Below are positions 7,835-16,856 of a stretch of DNA of 64,000 nucleotides, one piece after another (position 1 is the first letter of the stretch; each line of letters begins with the position of its first letter). Origin of the DNA: Bog-473 sp963804055 (lineage in GTDB: Bacteria; Actinomycetota; Acidimicrobiia; Acidimicrobiales; RAAP-2); the NCBI GenBank assembly GCA_963804055.1, contig CAWDOU010000003.1:1-64000 (forward strand), given 5' to 3'. The position numbers and the translations under genes are program-made. The notes under the pieces were generated by a model. The model was not told the origin of the DNA. It ran no database searches and worked only from the letters and a program-made list of their open reading frames with translations.

Positions 7835-8181
7835 CGTTCCTCCCGGCAATCCCTAGCTCTCAGTCAGGATGCTGACAGCGCCGGCGCAACCGAAATAGAG
7901 CCGACTGGACCCAACCCGGCACAACAGACGGACAACCGACGACGCCCTGCCCCGTCCACGATGCGAATCGGCACCGCTCGTGCGGCACGCGCAGCGACCT
8001 CCTCGTCCGCTCGTGACCCGCGTCACGGTGTCGCCGCCGACCGGTCGGGTGCAGAGCGGTTGCGTCACACCTCCGCCCGCAAACGGCAGACAATTCGCCG
8101 AGCGTCCTCTCGGAGCGGAGAACGCGAAATGGTACGTTGCCCGAGCTGATCCATTCCCGGGCACGAGGGGGCGAACGGAAC
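7835..8181. other. Divergent promoter region between WhiB and the secreted repeat protein
   Basis: No gene seen. The GC-rich spacer must hold both promoters. A TACGTT hexamer near 8132 is a weak -10 candidate for the plus-strand gene. Confidence 0.35.
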
Positions 8182-10662
8182 GTGAGACAGCACCGCTCCG
8201 GCACGCGCGGCGCGTCGAACTCGTGGAGCCGCGCCACGCTCGCGCTGGTGGCCGGTCTGGGCTCCGTGGTCGTCGTCGCCGCCGGGGCGCCCGGTGACGC
8301 ATCCGCTGCCGGGATCGTGCCGCCGGGAAATCCCTACGTGAACGTCTCGCCGCAGGTCATGCCCGACTGCACACTGACGCCCGTCGACGACACGAGCGCG
8401 GGCTGCATCGACTCCGTGTTGCACAACATCAATTACGCCCGCTCGCTCGAGGGGCTCGGTCCGATGGTGCTCCCGAGCGGGTACGCCGGCGACTCCGTCC
8501 CCGTGCAGCAGCTGATCCTCGCCGACGAGGAGCGTGGCGATCGCGGCCTTTCGCAATTCTCCGGCCTGGACCCCGCCCTCGACACGGTCGCGCTGACCGG
8601 CGCGCAGACCGACGCCGACCCCGTCCCGCCCGTGGGGTACCTGGCCAACGGGGGAGGCTCGAACTTCGCCCTGGATTACACGCCGCTCGGCGCCGACTTC
8701 GCCTGGATGTACGACGACGGGTACGGCGGTACCAACCTCGACTGCACGTCGCCCGGCGCCAGTTCGTGCTGGGGCCACCGCGACAACATCCTCGGCCCCT
8801 GGTCCACCACCGGCACCCAGACGGCCCAGATGGGCGACGCGGACACGGCTGCCGGGCAGTACACGCAGATCTTCATGAACCAGGACGATCCTGCTGACGC
8901 TCTGGTCGACGCCGTGACGCCGAGCTCGCTGCCCACGCCCTCCACCGCAGCGGCCCCCGACGTGGTCCAGGTCCTCCCGGCTTCGTCCTCGACCGTGGGC
9001 GCCGGGACGCCCGTGACGATCGAAGGCAATTACTTCAACACGGCGTCGACGCCCCAGGTGTTCTTCGGAGGGGTTGCCGCCACCAACGTGCACGTGAACT
9101 GGAACGGCGAGCTCACTGCCGACGCCCCGGCCGATCCCGCCGGCGCCGCGAGGGACCAGGTCGTGGTGACGGTCTCCACGACGGCCGGCTCGTCCAGCCC
9201 GACGGGCTCCGCCCAGGTGAACGAGTTCACCTACGCCCCGACGAGCGCACCGACGGTGTCGTCGGTTTCGCCGGCCACGGGGTCGGAGGTTCCCTCGGGC
9301 AGCGTGACGATCCACGGCACCAACCTCACCAGCGGGGGAGCGGCACCCATCGTCGACTTCGGGACGGTCGCCAGCATCGGCTCCATGACCTACGGCGCGA
9401 CCCAGATCACGACCACCATCCCGCCCAGCATCGGCCCCGGGACCGTCAACATCACCGTCACCACGGCGGCCGGGACCAGCGGCGTCTCCTGGGCCGACCA
9501 GTACGCCTACACCGGCAACGGGACCACGGCGGCGCCCGCTCTCACGAGCGCCAACCACACCACGTTCTCGTCCGGCACGGCCGGCGTGTTCGACGTCACC
9601 ACGACGGGGACGCCCGGCGTCAGCTCACTCAGCGACACCGCCTTCAGCGGCTGCATGCCCTCGGCGCTGCCGGCCAGCATCGCACTCGACTACACCGGCG
9701 GCACGACGGCCACCCTGGTCGGGACGCCCCAGCCAGGGGACGGCGGCACGTTCACGTTGTGCCTCGTGGCCGCCAACGGCGTGACGCCCGTGGCCACCCA
9801 GCAGTTCACGCTCACGGTGAACGCGCCGGCTGCCTCACCGCCGGCACCCCCGCCACCGCCGGCCGCCGCACCACAGCACGGCTATTGGCTGGTGGGCTCG
9901 GACGGCGGCATCTTCAGCTTCGGCTCCGCCCAGTTCCACGGTTCGACCGGCGCGCTCCGTCTGCAGCGTCCCGTCGTCGGCATCACCCCGACGGCGAACC
10001 GCGGCGGCTACTGGCTCGTGGCCTCGGACGGCGGCATCTTCGCCTTCGGCGATGCCGGCTACTACGGGTCGGTTCCCGGCAGCGGCCTCAGCCCGGCCGG
10101 CTCGGGTGCGCCCCGCAGCCTGAACGCGCCCATCGTCGGCATGGTGCCCTCCAGCGACGGCGGGGGGTACTTCATGGTGGCATCCGACGGGGGCATCTTC
10201 GCCTTCGGTGACGCGCGCTTCGAGGGATCGTGCCCGGGCATCGGCGGCTGTCGCGGTGCCGCCGTCGCGGTCGTGCCCGACGCCACCGGCAACGGCTACT
10301 GGGTCGTGACCAGTGTCGGCGCGGTGTACACCTTCGGGGACGCCACCAACTACGGCCAGCCGGGTCAGCAGGCCTCGGCCGTGACGTCCGCCACGGCGAC
10401 GGCCAACGGCGGCGGGTACTGGATCCTCGACGGCGCAGGGCAGGTCTTCGCCTTCGGGAACGCGGCCGTGCTGGGAGGCATGCCGGCTGGCTCGGCCGGA
10501 GGCTTCAATCCGGCATCCGCCATCTTCGCCACGTCCGACGGCGGGGGGTACTGGGTGGTGACCGCTCTGGGCAAGGTGTCCTCCTTCGGTGACGCGCCCA
10601 GCGACGGCGACATGTCCGCCACGCACCTCAACGGCCCGATCGTCGCCGCCTCCGGTTCCTGA
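8182..10662 (+). CDS. Secreted CAP-domain / TIG-domain protein with C-terminal 'YWLVxSDGGIF' repeats
   Basis: The 826-residue product opens with a signal peptide (ATLALVAGLGSVVVVAAGA). A CAP/SCP-like domain follows (about residues 45-230: HNINYARSLEGLGPMVLP, SCWGHRDNILGPW). Next are two IPT/TIG Ig-like domains (PDVVQVLPASSSTVGAGTPV; PTVSSVSPATGSEVPSG) and a further Ig-like domain. A Pro-rich linker (SPPAPPPPPAAAPQ) leads to six repeats of about 40-48 residues with the core GYWLVxSDGGIFxFGDAxFxGS. The repeats probably form a propeller. The last three are degenerate. The protein is likely cell-surface or extracellular. GTG at 8182 is chosen because it starts the basic n-region after GAGGGGG; an in-frame TTG at 8137 is possible. 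The same repeat recurs in the amidase at 46644-48182. Confidence 0.8.
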   Translation: MRQHRSGTRGASNSWSRATLALVAGLGSVVVVAAGAPGDASAAGIVPPGNPYVNVSPQVMPDCTLTPVDDTSAGCIDSVLHNINYARSLEGLGPMVLPSGYAGDSVPVQQLILADEERGDRGLSQFSGLDPALDTVALTGAQTDADPVPPVGYLANGGGSNFALDYTPLGADFAWMYDDGYGGTNLDCTSPGASSCWGHRDNILGPWSTTGTQTAQMGDADTAAGQYTQIFMNQDDPADALVDAVTPSSLPTPSTAAAPDVVQVLPASSSTVGAGTPVTIEGNYFNTASTPQVFFGGVAATNVHVNWNGELTADAPADPAGAARDQVVVTVSTTAGSSSPTGSAQVNEFTYAPTSAPTVSSVSPATGSEVPSGSVTIHGTNLTSGGAAPIVDFGTVASIGSMTYGATQITTTIPPSIGPGTVNITVTTAAGTSGVSWADQYAYTGNGTTAAPALTSANHTTFSSGTAGVFDVTTTGTPGVSSLSDTAFSGCMPSALPASIALDYTGGTTATLVGTPQPGDGGTFTLCLVAANGVTPVATQQFTLTVNAPAASPPAPPPPPAAAPQHGYWLVGSDGGIFSFGSAQFHGSTGALRLQRPVVGITPTANRGGYWLVASDGGIFAFGDAGYYGSVPGSGLSPAGSGAPRSLNAPIVGMVPSSDGGGYFMVASDGGIFAFGDARFEGSCPGIGGCRGAAVAVVPDATGNGYWVVTSVGAVYTFGDATNYGQPGQQASAVTSATATANGGGYWILDGAGQVFAFGNAAVLGGMPAGSAGGFNPASAIFATSDGGGYWVVTALGKVSSFGDAPSDGDMSATHLNGPIVAASGS

Positions 10663-10666
10663 CCCT

Positions 10667-10681
10667 GCCCCGGAACGGGGC
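10667..10681 (+). terminator. Hairpin after the CAP/TIG protein
   Basis: GCCCCG-GAA-CGGGGC begins 5 bases after the stop codon. The short, strong stem has no T-run, so it is at best a weak terminator. Confidence 0.35.
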
Positions 10682-10719
10682 CGTTGCTACATTCGCAGCA
10701 CAGTGGCGCGGGACTGGAC

Positions 10720-11298
10720 ATGACCGGCTCCTCGGCGGAGCAGTCGGCGGGCGGCCGCCTCGGCCTTGCCACGTCCGAGGTCCGGCTGACGCCCCACGAC
10801 CCGGGTTGGGCCGAGCTGGGTGCGCAGGAGTGCGCGACGGTGCAGGCGCTGCTCGGCGATCTGGCCGTCGACGTCATGCACGTCGGCAGCACGGCGGTCC
10901 CCGGGATCGAGGCCAAGCCGATCCTCGACATCGTGGCGACGGTGGGGGACAGCGTCCCGATCGATGACGTGGTCGGCCGGTTGTGCGCCACCGGGGCCTA
11001 CGGCTACGAGGGGGACCAGGGGGAGGACGGCGGGTTGCTCTTGGTGCGGGGCACGGGGGAACTGCGCACGGTGCACCTCCACGTGGTGGGGACGGGCAGC
11101 CAGGCATGGGTCGACTACCGCCGCTTCCATGCACTCCTGGTCGACGACGACGCGGCACGGCGGCGCTACGAGTCGGTGAAGCGCGAGCTGGCGCAGCGGT
11201 ACCCCCACGACCGCCGGGCCTACACCCGGGCCAAGAGCACGGTGATCCGGGAGCTGCTGGACGAGGCAGGCCCGGAGACGGGAGCACAGACGGTCTGA
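10720..11298 (+). CDS. GrpB family protein (nucleotidyltransferase-like)
   Basis: The 192-residue product contains 'VRLTPHDPGWAEL', 'DVMHVGSTAVPGIEAKPILD' and 'GELRTVHLHVVGTGSQAW'. These are the signatures of the GrpB/UPF0157 family, which has a nucleotidyltransferase fold. The 'GSTAVPG' and 'KPILDI' motifs correspond to the GS and metal-binding positions. Its cellular role is unknown, possibly a small-molecule nucleotidyltransferase. An in-frame TTG at 10684 is the alternative start. No strong ribosome-binding site is visible. Confidence 0.85.
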   Translation: MTGSSAEQSAGGRLGLATSEVRLTPHDPGWAELGAQECATVQALLGDLAVDVMHVGSTAVPGIEAKPILDIVATVGDSVPIDDVVGRLCATGAYGYEGDQGEDGGLLLVRGTGELRTVHLHVVGTGSQAWVDYRRFHALLVDDDAARRRYESVKRELAQRYPHDRRAYTRAKSTVIRELLDEAGPETGAQTV

Positions 11299-11306
11299 TT
11301 CGAATC

Positions 11307-11312
11307 TAGGGT
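11307..11312 (+). promoter_or_regulatory. Candidate -10 element for pspA
   Basis: TAGGGT lies 33 bases before the pspA ATG, leaving a short leader that contains AGGGAGGGA. This gene is therefore leadered. Confidence 0.4.
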
Positions 11313-11345
11313 GGGGCGACGGACCGACCCCTCAGGGAGGGAACC

Positions 11346-12131
11346 ATGGGTATCTTCCAGCGGGCCCACGACATTGTGCAGGCCAAGACGAACAAGGCGC
11401 TCGACGCGGCTGAGAAGCCAGACGAGATGCTCGACCTCTCCTACGAGAAGATGCTCGAGCAGATCACCCAGGTCCGCCGCGCACTGGTCGACCTCGCGGC
11501 GTCGAAGAAGCGGCTGGAGCTGCAACAGGAGCAGTTCCAGCACACCGTCGACCATCTCCAGGACCAGGCCAAGCAGGCCCTCTCGGCCAACCGCGAGGAC
11601 CTGGCCAAGGAGGCGCTCTCGCGCAAGGCGGCGGCGCAGCAGCAGATCGACGAGATGGAGCCGCAGCGCCAGCAGCTCGACGAGGAGGAGCAGAAGCTGA
11701 CCACGACGCTCGACGCCCTGCAGAAGCGCGTCAACGACTTCCGCACCCAGAAGGAGACCCTCAAGGCGCAGTACACCGCGGCCAAGGCCGTCTCGGAGGT
11801 CGACGAGAGCACGGCGGGCATCTCGAAGTCCTTCAACGACTCGGGTGCCTCGCTGCAGCGGGCCCAGGACAAGATCGCCACCATGCAGGCCCGCTCCGGC
11901 GCGCTGGACGAACTGCTCGAGTCCGGCGTGCTCGAGGACGTCGGGGGTGGCACCGACGACATCCAGAAGGAGCTGGACCAGGTCGGCAAGGATGCACAGG
12001 TCGACAACGAGCTGGCCGCCCTCAAGGCGCAGCTCGGCACCGGCGCTCCGGACGCGCCCGACGCCATTGCCGCCGCACCGGCGGAGGCCGCTCCAGAGGC
12101 CGCCGCGGACGAGGCGAAACCCGCCACGTAG
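11346..12131 (+). CDS. pspA: PspA/IM30 (ESCRT-III-like) membrane-stress protein
   Basis: The 261-residue product starts MGIFQRAHDIVQAKTNKALD and is almost entirely coiled coil up to about residue 220. Its features match PspA/IM30/Vipp1, a peripheral membrane protein that polymerises on damaged membranes: 'DEMLDLSYEKMLEQI', 'KKRLELQQEQFQHTVDHL', 'RKAAAQQQIDEMEPQRQQL' and 'ALDELLESGVLEDV'. An Ala/Pro-rich acidic tail (APAEAAPEAAADEAKPAT) is added. AGGGAGGGA sits 4-12 bases before the ATG. The stop codon abuts the stop of the convergent dehalogenase gene with no base between them. Confidence 0.93.
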   Translation: MGIFQRAHDIVQAKTNKALDAAEKPDEMLDLSYEKMLEQITQVRRALVDLAASKKRLELQQEQFQHTVDHLQDQAKQALSANREDLAKEALSRKAAAQQQIDEMEPQRQQLDEEEQKLTTTLDALQKRVNDFRTQKETLKAQYTAAKAVSEVDESTAGISKSFNDSGASLQRAQDKIATMQARSGALDELLESGVLEDVGGGTDDIQKELDQVGKDAQVDNELAALKAQLGTGAPDAPDAIAAAPAEAAPEAAADEAKPAT

Positions 12132-13098
12132 TCAGCTGGGGGGCGTGCCCTCCACGAACTCCGCCACGACATCGGCCAGCTGCTCCCCGCAGTCCTCCTG
12201 GAGGAAGTGCCCGGCGCGCTCCATGGTGACGTGCTCCCGCCCGGCGGCACCGGGGACGTGGGCCTGCAGCACCTCGGCCCAGCCAGCGCGTGGCAGGATC
12301 GCCGTCGGAGAACGCGGTCAGGAACGGCCTGTCGAACGCGGCCAGCGCGTCCATGGAGCGCCGGTTCAGGCGGGCGCACGCACTCCCGGGCGTCAGTCCC
12401 ATCAGCAAGGGGAGCTGGCGCACTCCGGCACAGAAGGTCTCGTCGGGGAAGGGCGCGTCGTAGGCCGCCAGGACGGCGTCCGGCACGTCCGACGCGGTGG
12501 CCCCCTGCACGAAGAGGCTCGGGGTGAAGGGCGTGAGCTCCTGGGTCAGCCGCTGGTAGTCGAGCAGCATCTGCTCCACGACGACGGTGCCGTCAGGGCC
12601 GGCGTGGCAGGCCCATTCCAACCGGCCCGCCAGCGCAGGGTCGGCGGTGTGCAGCACCGTGTTGGTGGCGACGACCCGGCGGGCGAGGCCGGGGGTGGCG
12701 GCGAGCGCGCCCAGCCCGAGCGGTCCGCCCCAGTCCTGCACGACGAGGGTGACGTCGGCCAGGCCGGTGAGCGCGACGAAGTGGGACAGCCAGTCGACGT
12801 GGGCCTGCACCGTGTAGGCGGCCCGCGCCAGAGGCTTGTCGGAACGGCCGAACCCGATGAGGTCGGGGGCCACGGCTCGCAGGCCATGCGCGGCCAGGCG
12901 TGCCACCACCGTGCGGTACAGGTAGGACCAGGTGGGCTGCCCGTGCAGCAGGAGGACCACCTGTCCGCCGGCGGGGCCCTCGTCGATGTAGTGCATGCGC
13001 AGCCCGTCGGGCAGCTCGACGGAGCGCGGGCCGAAGGGATAGCCGGGCAGGTCGCGGAAGCGCTCCTCGGGTGTCCGCACGGCCTGCACGGGACTCAT
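12132..13098 (-). pseudogene. Haloalkane dehalogenase-like alpha/beta hydrolase, frameshifted
   Basis: The N-terminal 270 or so residues (MSPVQAVRTPEERFRDLPGY) read as a haloalkane dehalogenase: 'LLLHGQPTWSYLYR' (oxyanion region), 'LIGFGRSDKP', and the nucleophile motif 'LVVQDWGGPLG' with Asp in place of Ser. After 'FLTAFSDGDPATR' the frame turns to Arg/Gly-rich nonsense. One frame over, the family C-terminus 'AEVLQAHVPG', then 'ERAGHFLQEDCGEQLADVV' with the catalytic His, runs to a stop at 12132. Removing the A at about 12285 (plus strand) restores the expected TRGWAEV. It is either a real one-base insertion or a sequencing error. The ATG at 13098 follows GTGGGG; an in-frame ATG at 13149 would overlap the divergent oxidase start. 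Confidence 0.8.
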
Positions 13099-13147
13099 CG
13101 TGCCCCACCGCTGGCACGCCGGTGGCCCGCCTGCTGGACTCGGGGTC

Positions 13148-14296
13148 ATGAGCGGGGAGCACTACGACGTGGCGGTGGTTGGAGCGGGCCTGGTCGGCCT
13201 CTCCCTGGCCTACGAGCTCGCCTGCCTGGGGGCGGGCGTGGCGGTGATCGAGGCCGGCCGTCCGGGGCGGGCCACCGATGCCGGGGCCGGCATCCTGTCG
13301 CCGCTCACCAGTGCCGAGACCGATCGCGCCCTGTGGCCTTTCCTGCGGCAGGCAGGCGACCACTATCCAGCCCTCCTGGCCCGGATGGCCACCGACGGCG
13401 CGGCCGTCGACGAGACCGGTTACGGCCGCTGCGGCATCCTCTCCGTCGGCCTGCGTGAGACCGAGGACGAGTGGTTCGCCCCCTTCGCCGAGGTGGTGCT
13501 GCGCCGCTCGCCCTCCGACGTCGCCGAGATCACGCCGGAGGAGGCCAGCTCGCTGTTCCCGCCACTGACCCCGGTGCACCGCGTGCTGCACACGCCCGCG
13601 TCGGCGCGGGTGGACGGGCGCGGCATGGCGGAGGCGCTCCGGCTGTCCGCGGCCGCACGCGGGGTGGCGTTCGTGGCGGGCGCCGCGCACGGCGTGGTGG
13701 CCGGAGCCGACGGCGGGCGCCACGTCGAGGCGGTCGAGGTCGAAGGCCACGGCAATGTGGCGTGCGGTGCGATCGCCGTCGCCGGCGGCGCCTGGACCGC
13801 CGCCGTCGGCGAGTGGCTCGGCACGCGGCTGCCCGTCGGCCCGACGAAGGGGCAGATCGCGCATCTCGGTGTGGGGGCGGAGACAGGGGAGTGGCCGATC
13901 GTGCAGCCGCTGCTGACCCACTACCTCGTGCCCTGGCCCGGCGGGCGGGTGGCGTGCGGCGGGACCTTCGAGGCGGCCGCCGGGTTCAGCGTCGACGTGA
14001 CGGCGGCGGGCCTGCACGAGCTGCTGCGCGAGTGCCTGACCGTGGCGCCCGGGCTGCAGGGTGCGTCCTACCTCGAGACCCGTGTGGGCCTGCGGCCCAC
14101 CTCGGCCGACGACCGGGCCATTGTGGGACGGGTGCCGGGGTGGGGCAACGCCTGGGTGGCCACCGGGCACGGCGCCAACGGCCTGTTGCAGGGGCCGTTC
14201 TCGGCACGGGCCCTCGCGCACGCCATGGCCGGGGTCGACCTGCCGGCGGACGAGGCGCCGCTGCCGCCGGCGTTCGATCCGGGCCGTTTCGCCTGA
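13148..14296 (+). CDS. DAO-family FAD-dependent amino-acid oxidase (glycine-oxidase-like)
   Basis: The 382-residue product starts MSGEHYDVAVVGAGLVGLSL with the GxGxxG Rossmann motif for FAD. It continues with 'AYELACLGAGVAVIEAG', 'DAGAGILSPLTSAE', 'KGQIAHLG' and a C-terminal 'ETRVGLRPTSADDRAIVG' with the active-site Arg region and 'WVATGHGANGLLQGP'. This layout is that of ThiO/DadA-type D-amino-acid and glycine oxidases, which oxidise an amine to an imine with release of peroxide. The substrate is not determined. It is a second member of the family that includes thiO at 17069-18184. It is divergent from the dehalogenase with 49 bases between starts, and CGGGGT precedes the ATG. Confidence 0.85.
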   Translation: MSGEHYDVAVVGAGLVGLSLAYELACLGAGVAVIEAGRPGRATDAGAGILSPLTSAETDRALWPFLRQAGDHYPALLARMATDGAAVDETGYGRCGILSVGLRETEDEWFAPFAEVVLRRSPSDVAEITPEEASSLFPPLTPVHRVLHTPASARVDGRGMAEALRLSAAARGVAFVAGAAHGVVAGADGGRHVEAVEVEGHGNVACGAIAVAGGAWTAAVGEWLGTRLPVGPTKGQIAHLGVGAETGEWPIVQPLLTHYLVPWPGGRVACGGTFEAAAGFSVDVTAAGLHELLRECLTVAPGLQGASYLETRVGLRPTSADDRAIVGRVPGWGNAWVATGHGANGLLQGPFSARALAHAMAGVDLPADEAPLPPAFDPGRFA

Positions 14297-14340
14297 GGAA
14301 CATCCACCCGGGCGCCGCCGGGTACGGGAAGACTGTCGGC

Positions 14341-15324
14341 GTGCTGCACGGGACCCTGCGCCAAGGCGGCAACGACACCCCTGCGACCATGGAGAACGTC
14401 CAGGCGGCACTGGCGGGCACCGACTTCTTCTGGCTCGATCTCGACGACGAGGCGACCGACGGCACCGTCAGCGACCTTCTGAGCAACCAGTTCATGTTCC
14501 ATCATCTCGCCGTCCAGTCGGCAGAGCGCTTCAAGCAGCGGCCCCGCATCGACACGTACAACGGCTTCGTCTACCTCGTGGCACGCGGGGCCGACCCCGA
14601 CAACACGGACAAGGCGGAGGTCCATTGCTTCTGGACGGACCGCTACGCGGTGACGGTGCACCGGGGGAAGTGCCCGGCGGTGGCGCACGTGCGCGAATGG
14701 CTGGGCAACCACCCGCTGAACAGCGTGGCGTCGCCACAGCTCGTCGTCGTCTACCTCGTCGTCGGCGGCCTGGTCGACAGCTTCTTCCCCGTCCTCTCCA
14801 AGTTCGACGACAAGATCGACGCCCTGGAGGACGACATCTTGAAGGCGCCGACGGAGGCGCAACTCGGCGAGCTGTTCCAGATGAAGCGCTCGCTGATGAA
14901 CATGCGCAAGATCGTGGCGCCCGAGCGCGACATGATCGCCAGCATCAACACCGGAGTGACCGACGTGCCCGGCCTGACCGAGGAGGGCACGCGTTACTTC
15001 CGCGACCTCTACGACCACCTCATCCGGGTGGCCGACCAGGTCGACAACTACCGGGATCTGCTCTCGAGCGTCATGGACACCCATCTGTCCACGGTGTCGA
15101 ACCGGCTCAACGTGGTCATGAAACAGCTGACCATCATCGCCACCATCTTCCTGCCGCTGAGCTTCCTCACGGGCTTCTTCGGGCAGAATTTCGCCTACCT
15201 GGTACGCAACATCACCGGGACCTGGAGCTTCTGGGCGCTGAGCGTGGCCCTCGATCTGGCGACGGTCGTCGCACTGGTGATCGTGTTCCGCCGGCGGGGG
15301 TGGATGGGCGGCCCGACCGTCTAG
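14341..15324 (+). CDS. corA: CorA-family divalent cation transporter, GQN variant
   Basis: From the GTG at 14341 the product is 327 residues. A cytoplasmic N-terminal alpha/beta part (DFFWLDLDDEATDGTV, PRIDTYNGFVYLVARG) leads to a long helical stalk (DKIDALEDDILKAPTEAQL, KRSLMNMRKIVAPERDM). Two membrane helices follow at the C-terminus (VVMKQLTIIATIFLPLSFLT and FWALSVALDLATVVALVIV). The loop between them reads 'GFFGQNF' where CorA normally has GMN, the selectivity signature. The pore specificity may therefore differ from Mg2+. The open frame extends upstream, but that region is antisense-like. Its stop overlaps the convergent patatin stop through a shared CTAG. Confidence 0.85.
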   Translation: MLHGTLRQGGNDTPATMENVQAALAGTDFFWLDLDDEATDGTVSDLLSNQFMFHHLAVQSAERFKQRPRIDTYNGFVYLVARGADPDNTDKAEVHCFWTDRYAVTVHRGKCPAVAHVREWLGNHPLNSVASPQLVVVYLVVGGLVDSFFPVLSKFDDKIDALEDDILKAPTEAQLGELFQMKRSLMNMRKIVAPERDMIASINTGVTDVPGLTEEGTRYFRDLYDHLIRVADQVDNYRDLLSSVMDTHLSTVSNRLNVVMKQLTIIATIFLPLSFLTGFFGQNFAYLVRNITGTWSFWALSVALDLATVVALVIVFRRRGWMGGPTV

Positions 15325-16793
15325 GGGCCTGGCGCCCAGTCGCGTCGGGACGACAGTGCCGGCAGACCCTGCGGGCGCTCGGCCGTGTGCGCCTCGTAGC
15401 CGGTCCACCAGTCCTCGCAGCCGTCGGGCACCGGGAAGCCGAGCTGCTTGCGCCGGTCCATCAGGGTGCGGACCTGCTCCTTGAGCTCGCGCACGAGGGC
15501 GAGCGCGCCCGCGTCACCCTCGCCGACACGCCCGGCGCGCCACAGCGACTCCTCCAGGCGCCAGGCCTCGCGCCGCGCCTCGACGATGGCGTGCGTGGCG
15601 TCGGCGATGTCCTCCCGCATGGCGGCGTCGGCGTCGGCCAGGAGGTCGGCGGCCCGCAGCCACCCGTAGTCCTTGTTGATGCGCAGGAGCCCCGGCTCGA
15701 TTTCGAACAGGCCGACCACGTCGACGACCGGGTCCACCGTGGTGAGGGTCGTCCCCTCCGGCAGATGGATGCTCAGGTTGGCGATCTGCCGCTCCGCCAC
15801 GCCGATCATCCCCATGGAGCGCAAGCCGATGTAGCCGGCCGGGGCGGCCGCGTAGTTCCGCTCGTCGCGGGGCAGCCGGAGCGGCACGGCCACGACCGCG
15901 ATGATGCGGGTCGCCCCGAGCGCGGCGGCGGCCGAGACCGGCACGATCTCGATGACCCCGCCGTCGACGTAGTCGTCGTCGGCCATCGGATGGGGCGGGA
16001 AGACCATGGGCACGCTGGCCGACGCGATGGCGCCGTCAACGATATCGACCGGGCCGGCGGACTCGGCCGGTGCAGGGGTGCGGGCGTCGGACTCCACGAG
16101 CGTGCCGTCCTCGGTCACATAGCGCAGGACCCCGGCGCGCAGGGCGGTGACGGCCAGCCGGAGCTGCAGGCCGGGCCGGGCGACCAGGTCGGGGTCGACG
16201 GCCCGGACACCGTCCTCGCTGCCGTAGCGCAGCGAATCCTCCAGCGGGTCCAGGTTGAGGACCGCGCTGCCGCTGCTGCGCAGCTGGCGGCGGACCCGGG
16301 GCAGCCGGAGGCCGGCTCCCGCCACCAGGCGGGCCACATGGCGCTGACGCCTGCGGCGCGCCCTGCGGGCCTGGCGGCGGCCCTTGCGGCCCGTGTCGCA
16401 GGCCGGCACGACCTCGTCGCCCGCCAGCACGGTCGACGGAGTCAGGGGAAAGGGCGGGCGGGTGCCCTCCGTGATCTCCTGGTGGATCTCGCGGCCGAGC
16501 GCCGTGCCGTCCAGGGCCCCGAGCCAGGGCTGCTTGCCGAACACGTGCTCGGTCTGCGTCCAGGCCAGCACGTCACCCTCGATCTCGTTGACCCGGTCCT
16601 CGAATTCGGGAAGCGTGCGCGCCTGGGCCAGGACCGTGGCGGCGATCGCCCCGGCGGACGTGGCCGTGATGATGTCGGGGGCGATCCCCTCCACGCCGAC
16701 CAGGTACTGGAGGACGCCCACCTCGAAGGAGCCCTTCGTCCCGCCGCCGGCGAGCACGAACGCGGTCGGTCCCGGGCGGGGTTCATCGGACAT
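15321..16793 (-). CDS. Patatin-like phospholipase with altered nucleophile elbow
   Basis: The 490-residue product starts MSDEPRPGPTAFVLAGGGTK. Residues 16-21 give the oxyanion loop GGGTKG. The nucleophile segment is 'DIITATSAGAIAAT', in which Ser46 sits in ATSAG instead of the usual GTSAG. About residue 270, 'DDDYVDGGVIEIVPV' supplies the catalytic Asp in DGG. An Arg-rich insertion (about residues 130-165) and a long helical C-terminus (EARREAWRLEESLWRAGR) are unusual. Patatins hydrolyse acyl esters of lipids; activity here is plausible but not certain. An in-frame start at 16835 is possible. thiS ends 63 bases upstream. Confidence 0.85.
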   Translation of the reverse strand: MSDEPRPGPTAFVLAGGGTKGSFEVGVLQYLVGVEGIAPDIITATSAGAIAATVLAQARTLPEFEDRVNEIEGDVLAWTQTEHVFGKQPWLGALDGTALGREIHQEITEGTRPPFPLTPSTVLAGDEVVPACDTGRKGRRQARRARRRRQRHVARLVAGAGLRLPRVRRQLRSSGSAVLNLDPLEDSLRYGSEDGVRAVDPDLVARPGLQLRLAVTALRAGVLRYVTEDGTLVESDARTPAPAESAGPVDIVDGAIASASVPMVFPPHPMADDDYVDGGVIEIVPVSAAAALGATRIIAVVAVPLRLPRDERNYAAAPAGYIGLRSMGMIGVAERQIANLSIHLPEGTTLTTVDPVVDVVGLFEIEPGLLRINKDYGWLRAADLLADADAAMREDIADATHAIVEARREAWRLEESLWRAGRVGEGDAGALALVRELKEQVRTLMDRRKQLGFPVPDGCEDWWTGYEAHTAERPQGLPALSSRRDWAPGP

Positions 16794-16856
16794 CGAACGA
16801 TTGTGGCACCGGGCGACCGGCGCGGACAACGACACCCAGGGAGAAGGTCAGCCGGG

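Noticed and set aside
11296..11320. GATTCGAATC resembling a tRNA T-loop
   Set aside because: The surrounding intergenic space is only 47 bases and cannot hold a tRNA; the sequence also includes the pspA -10.
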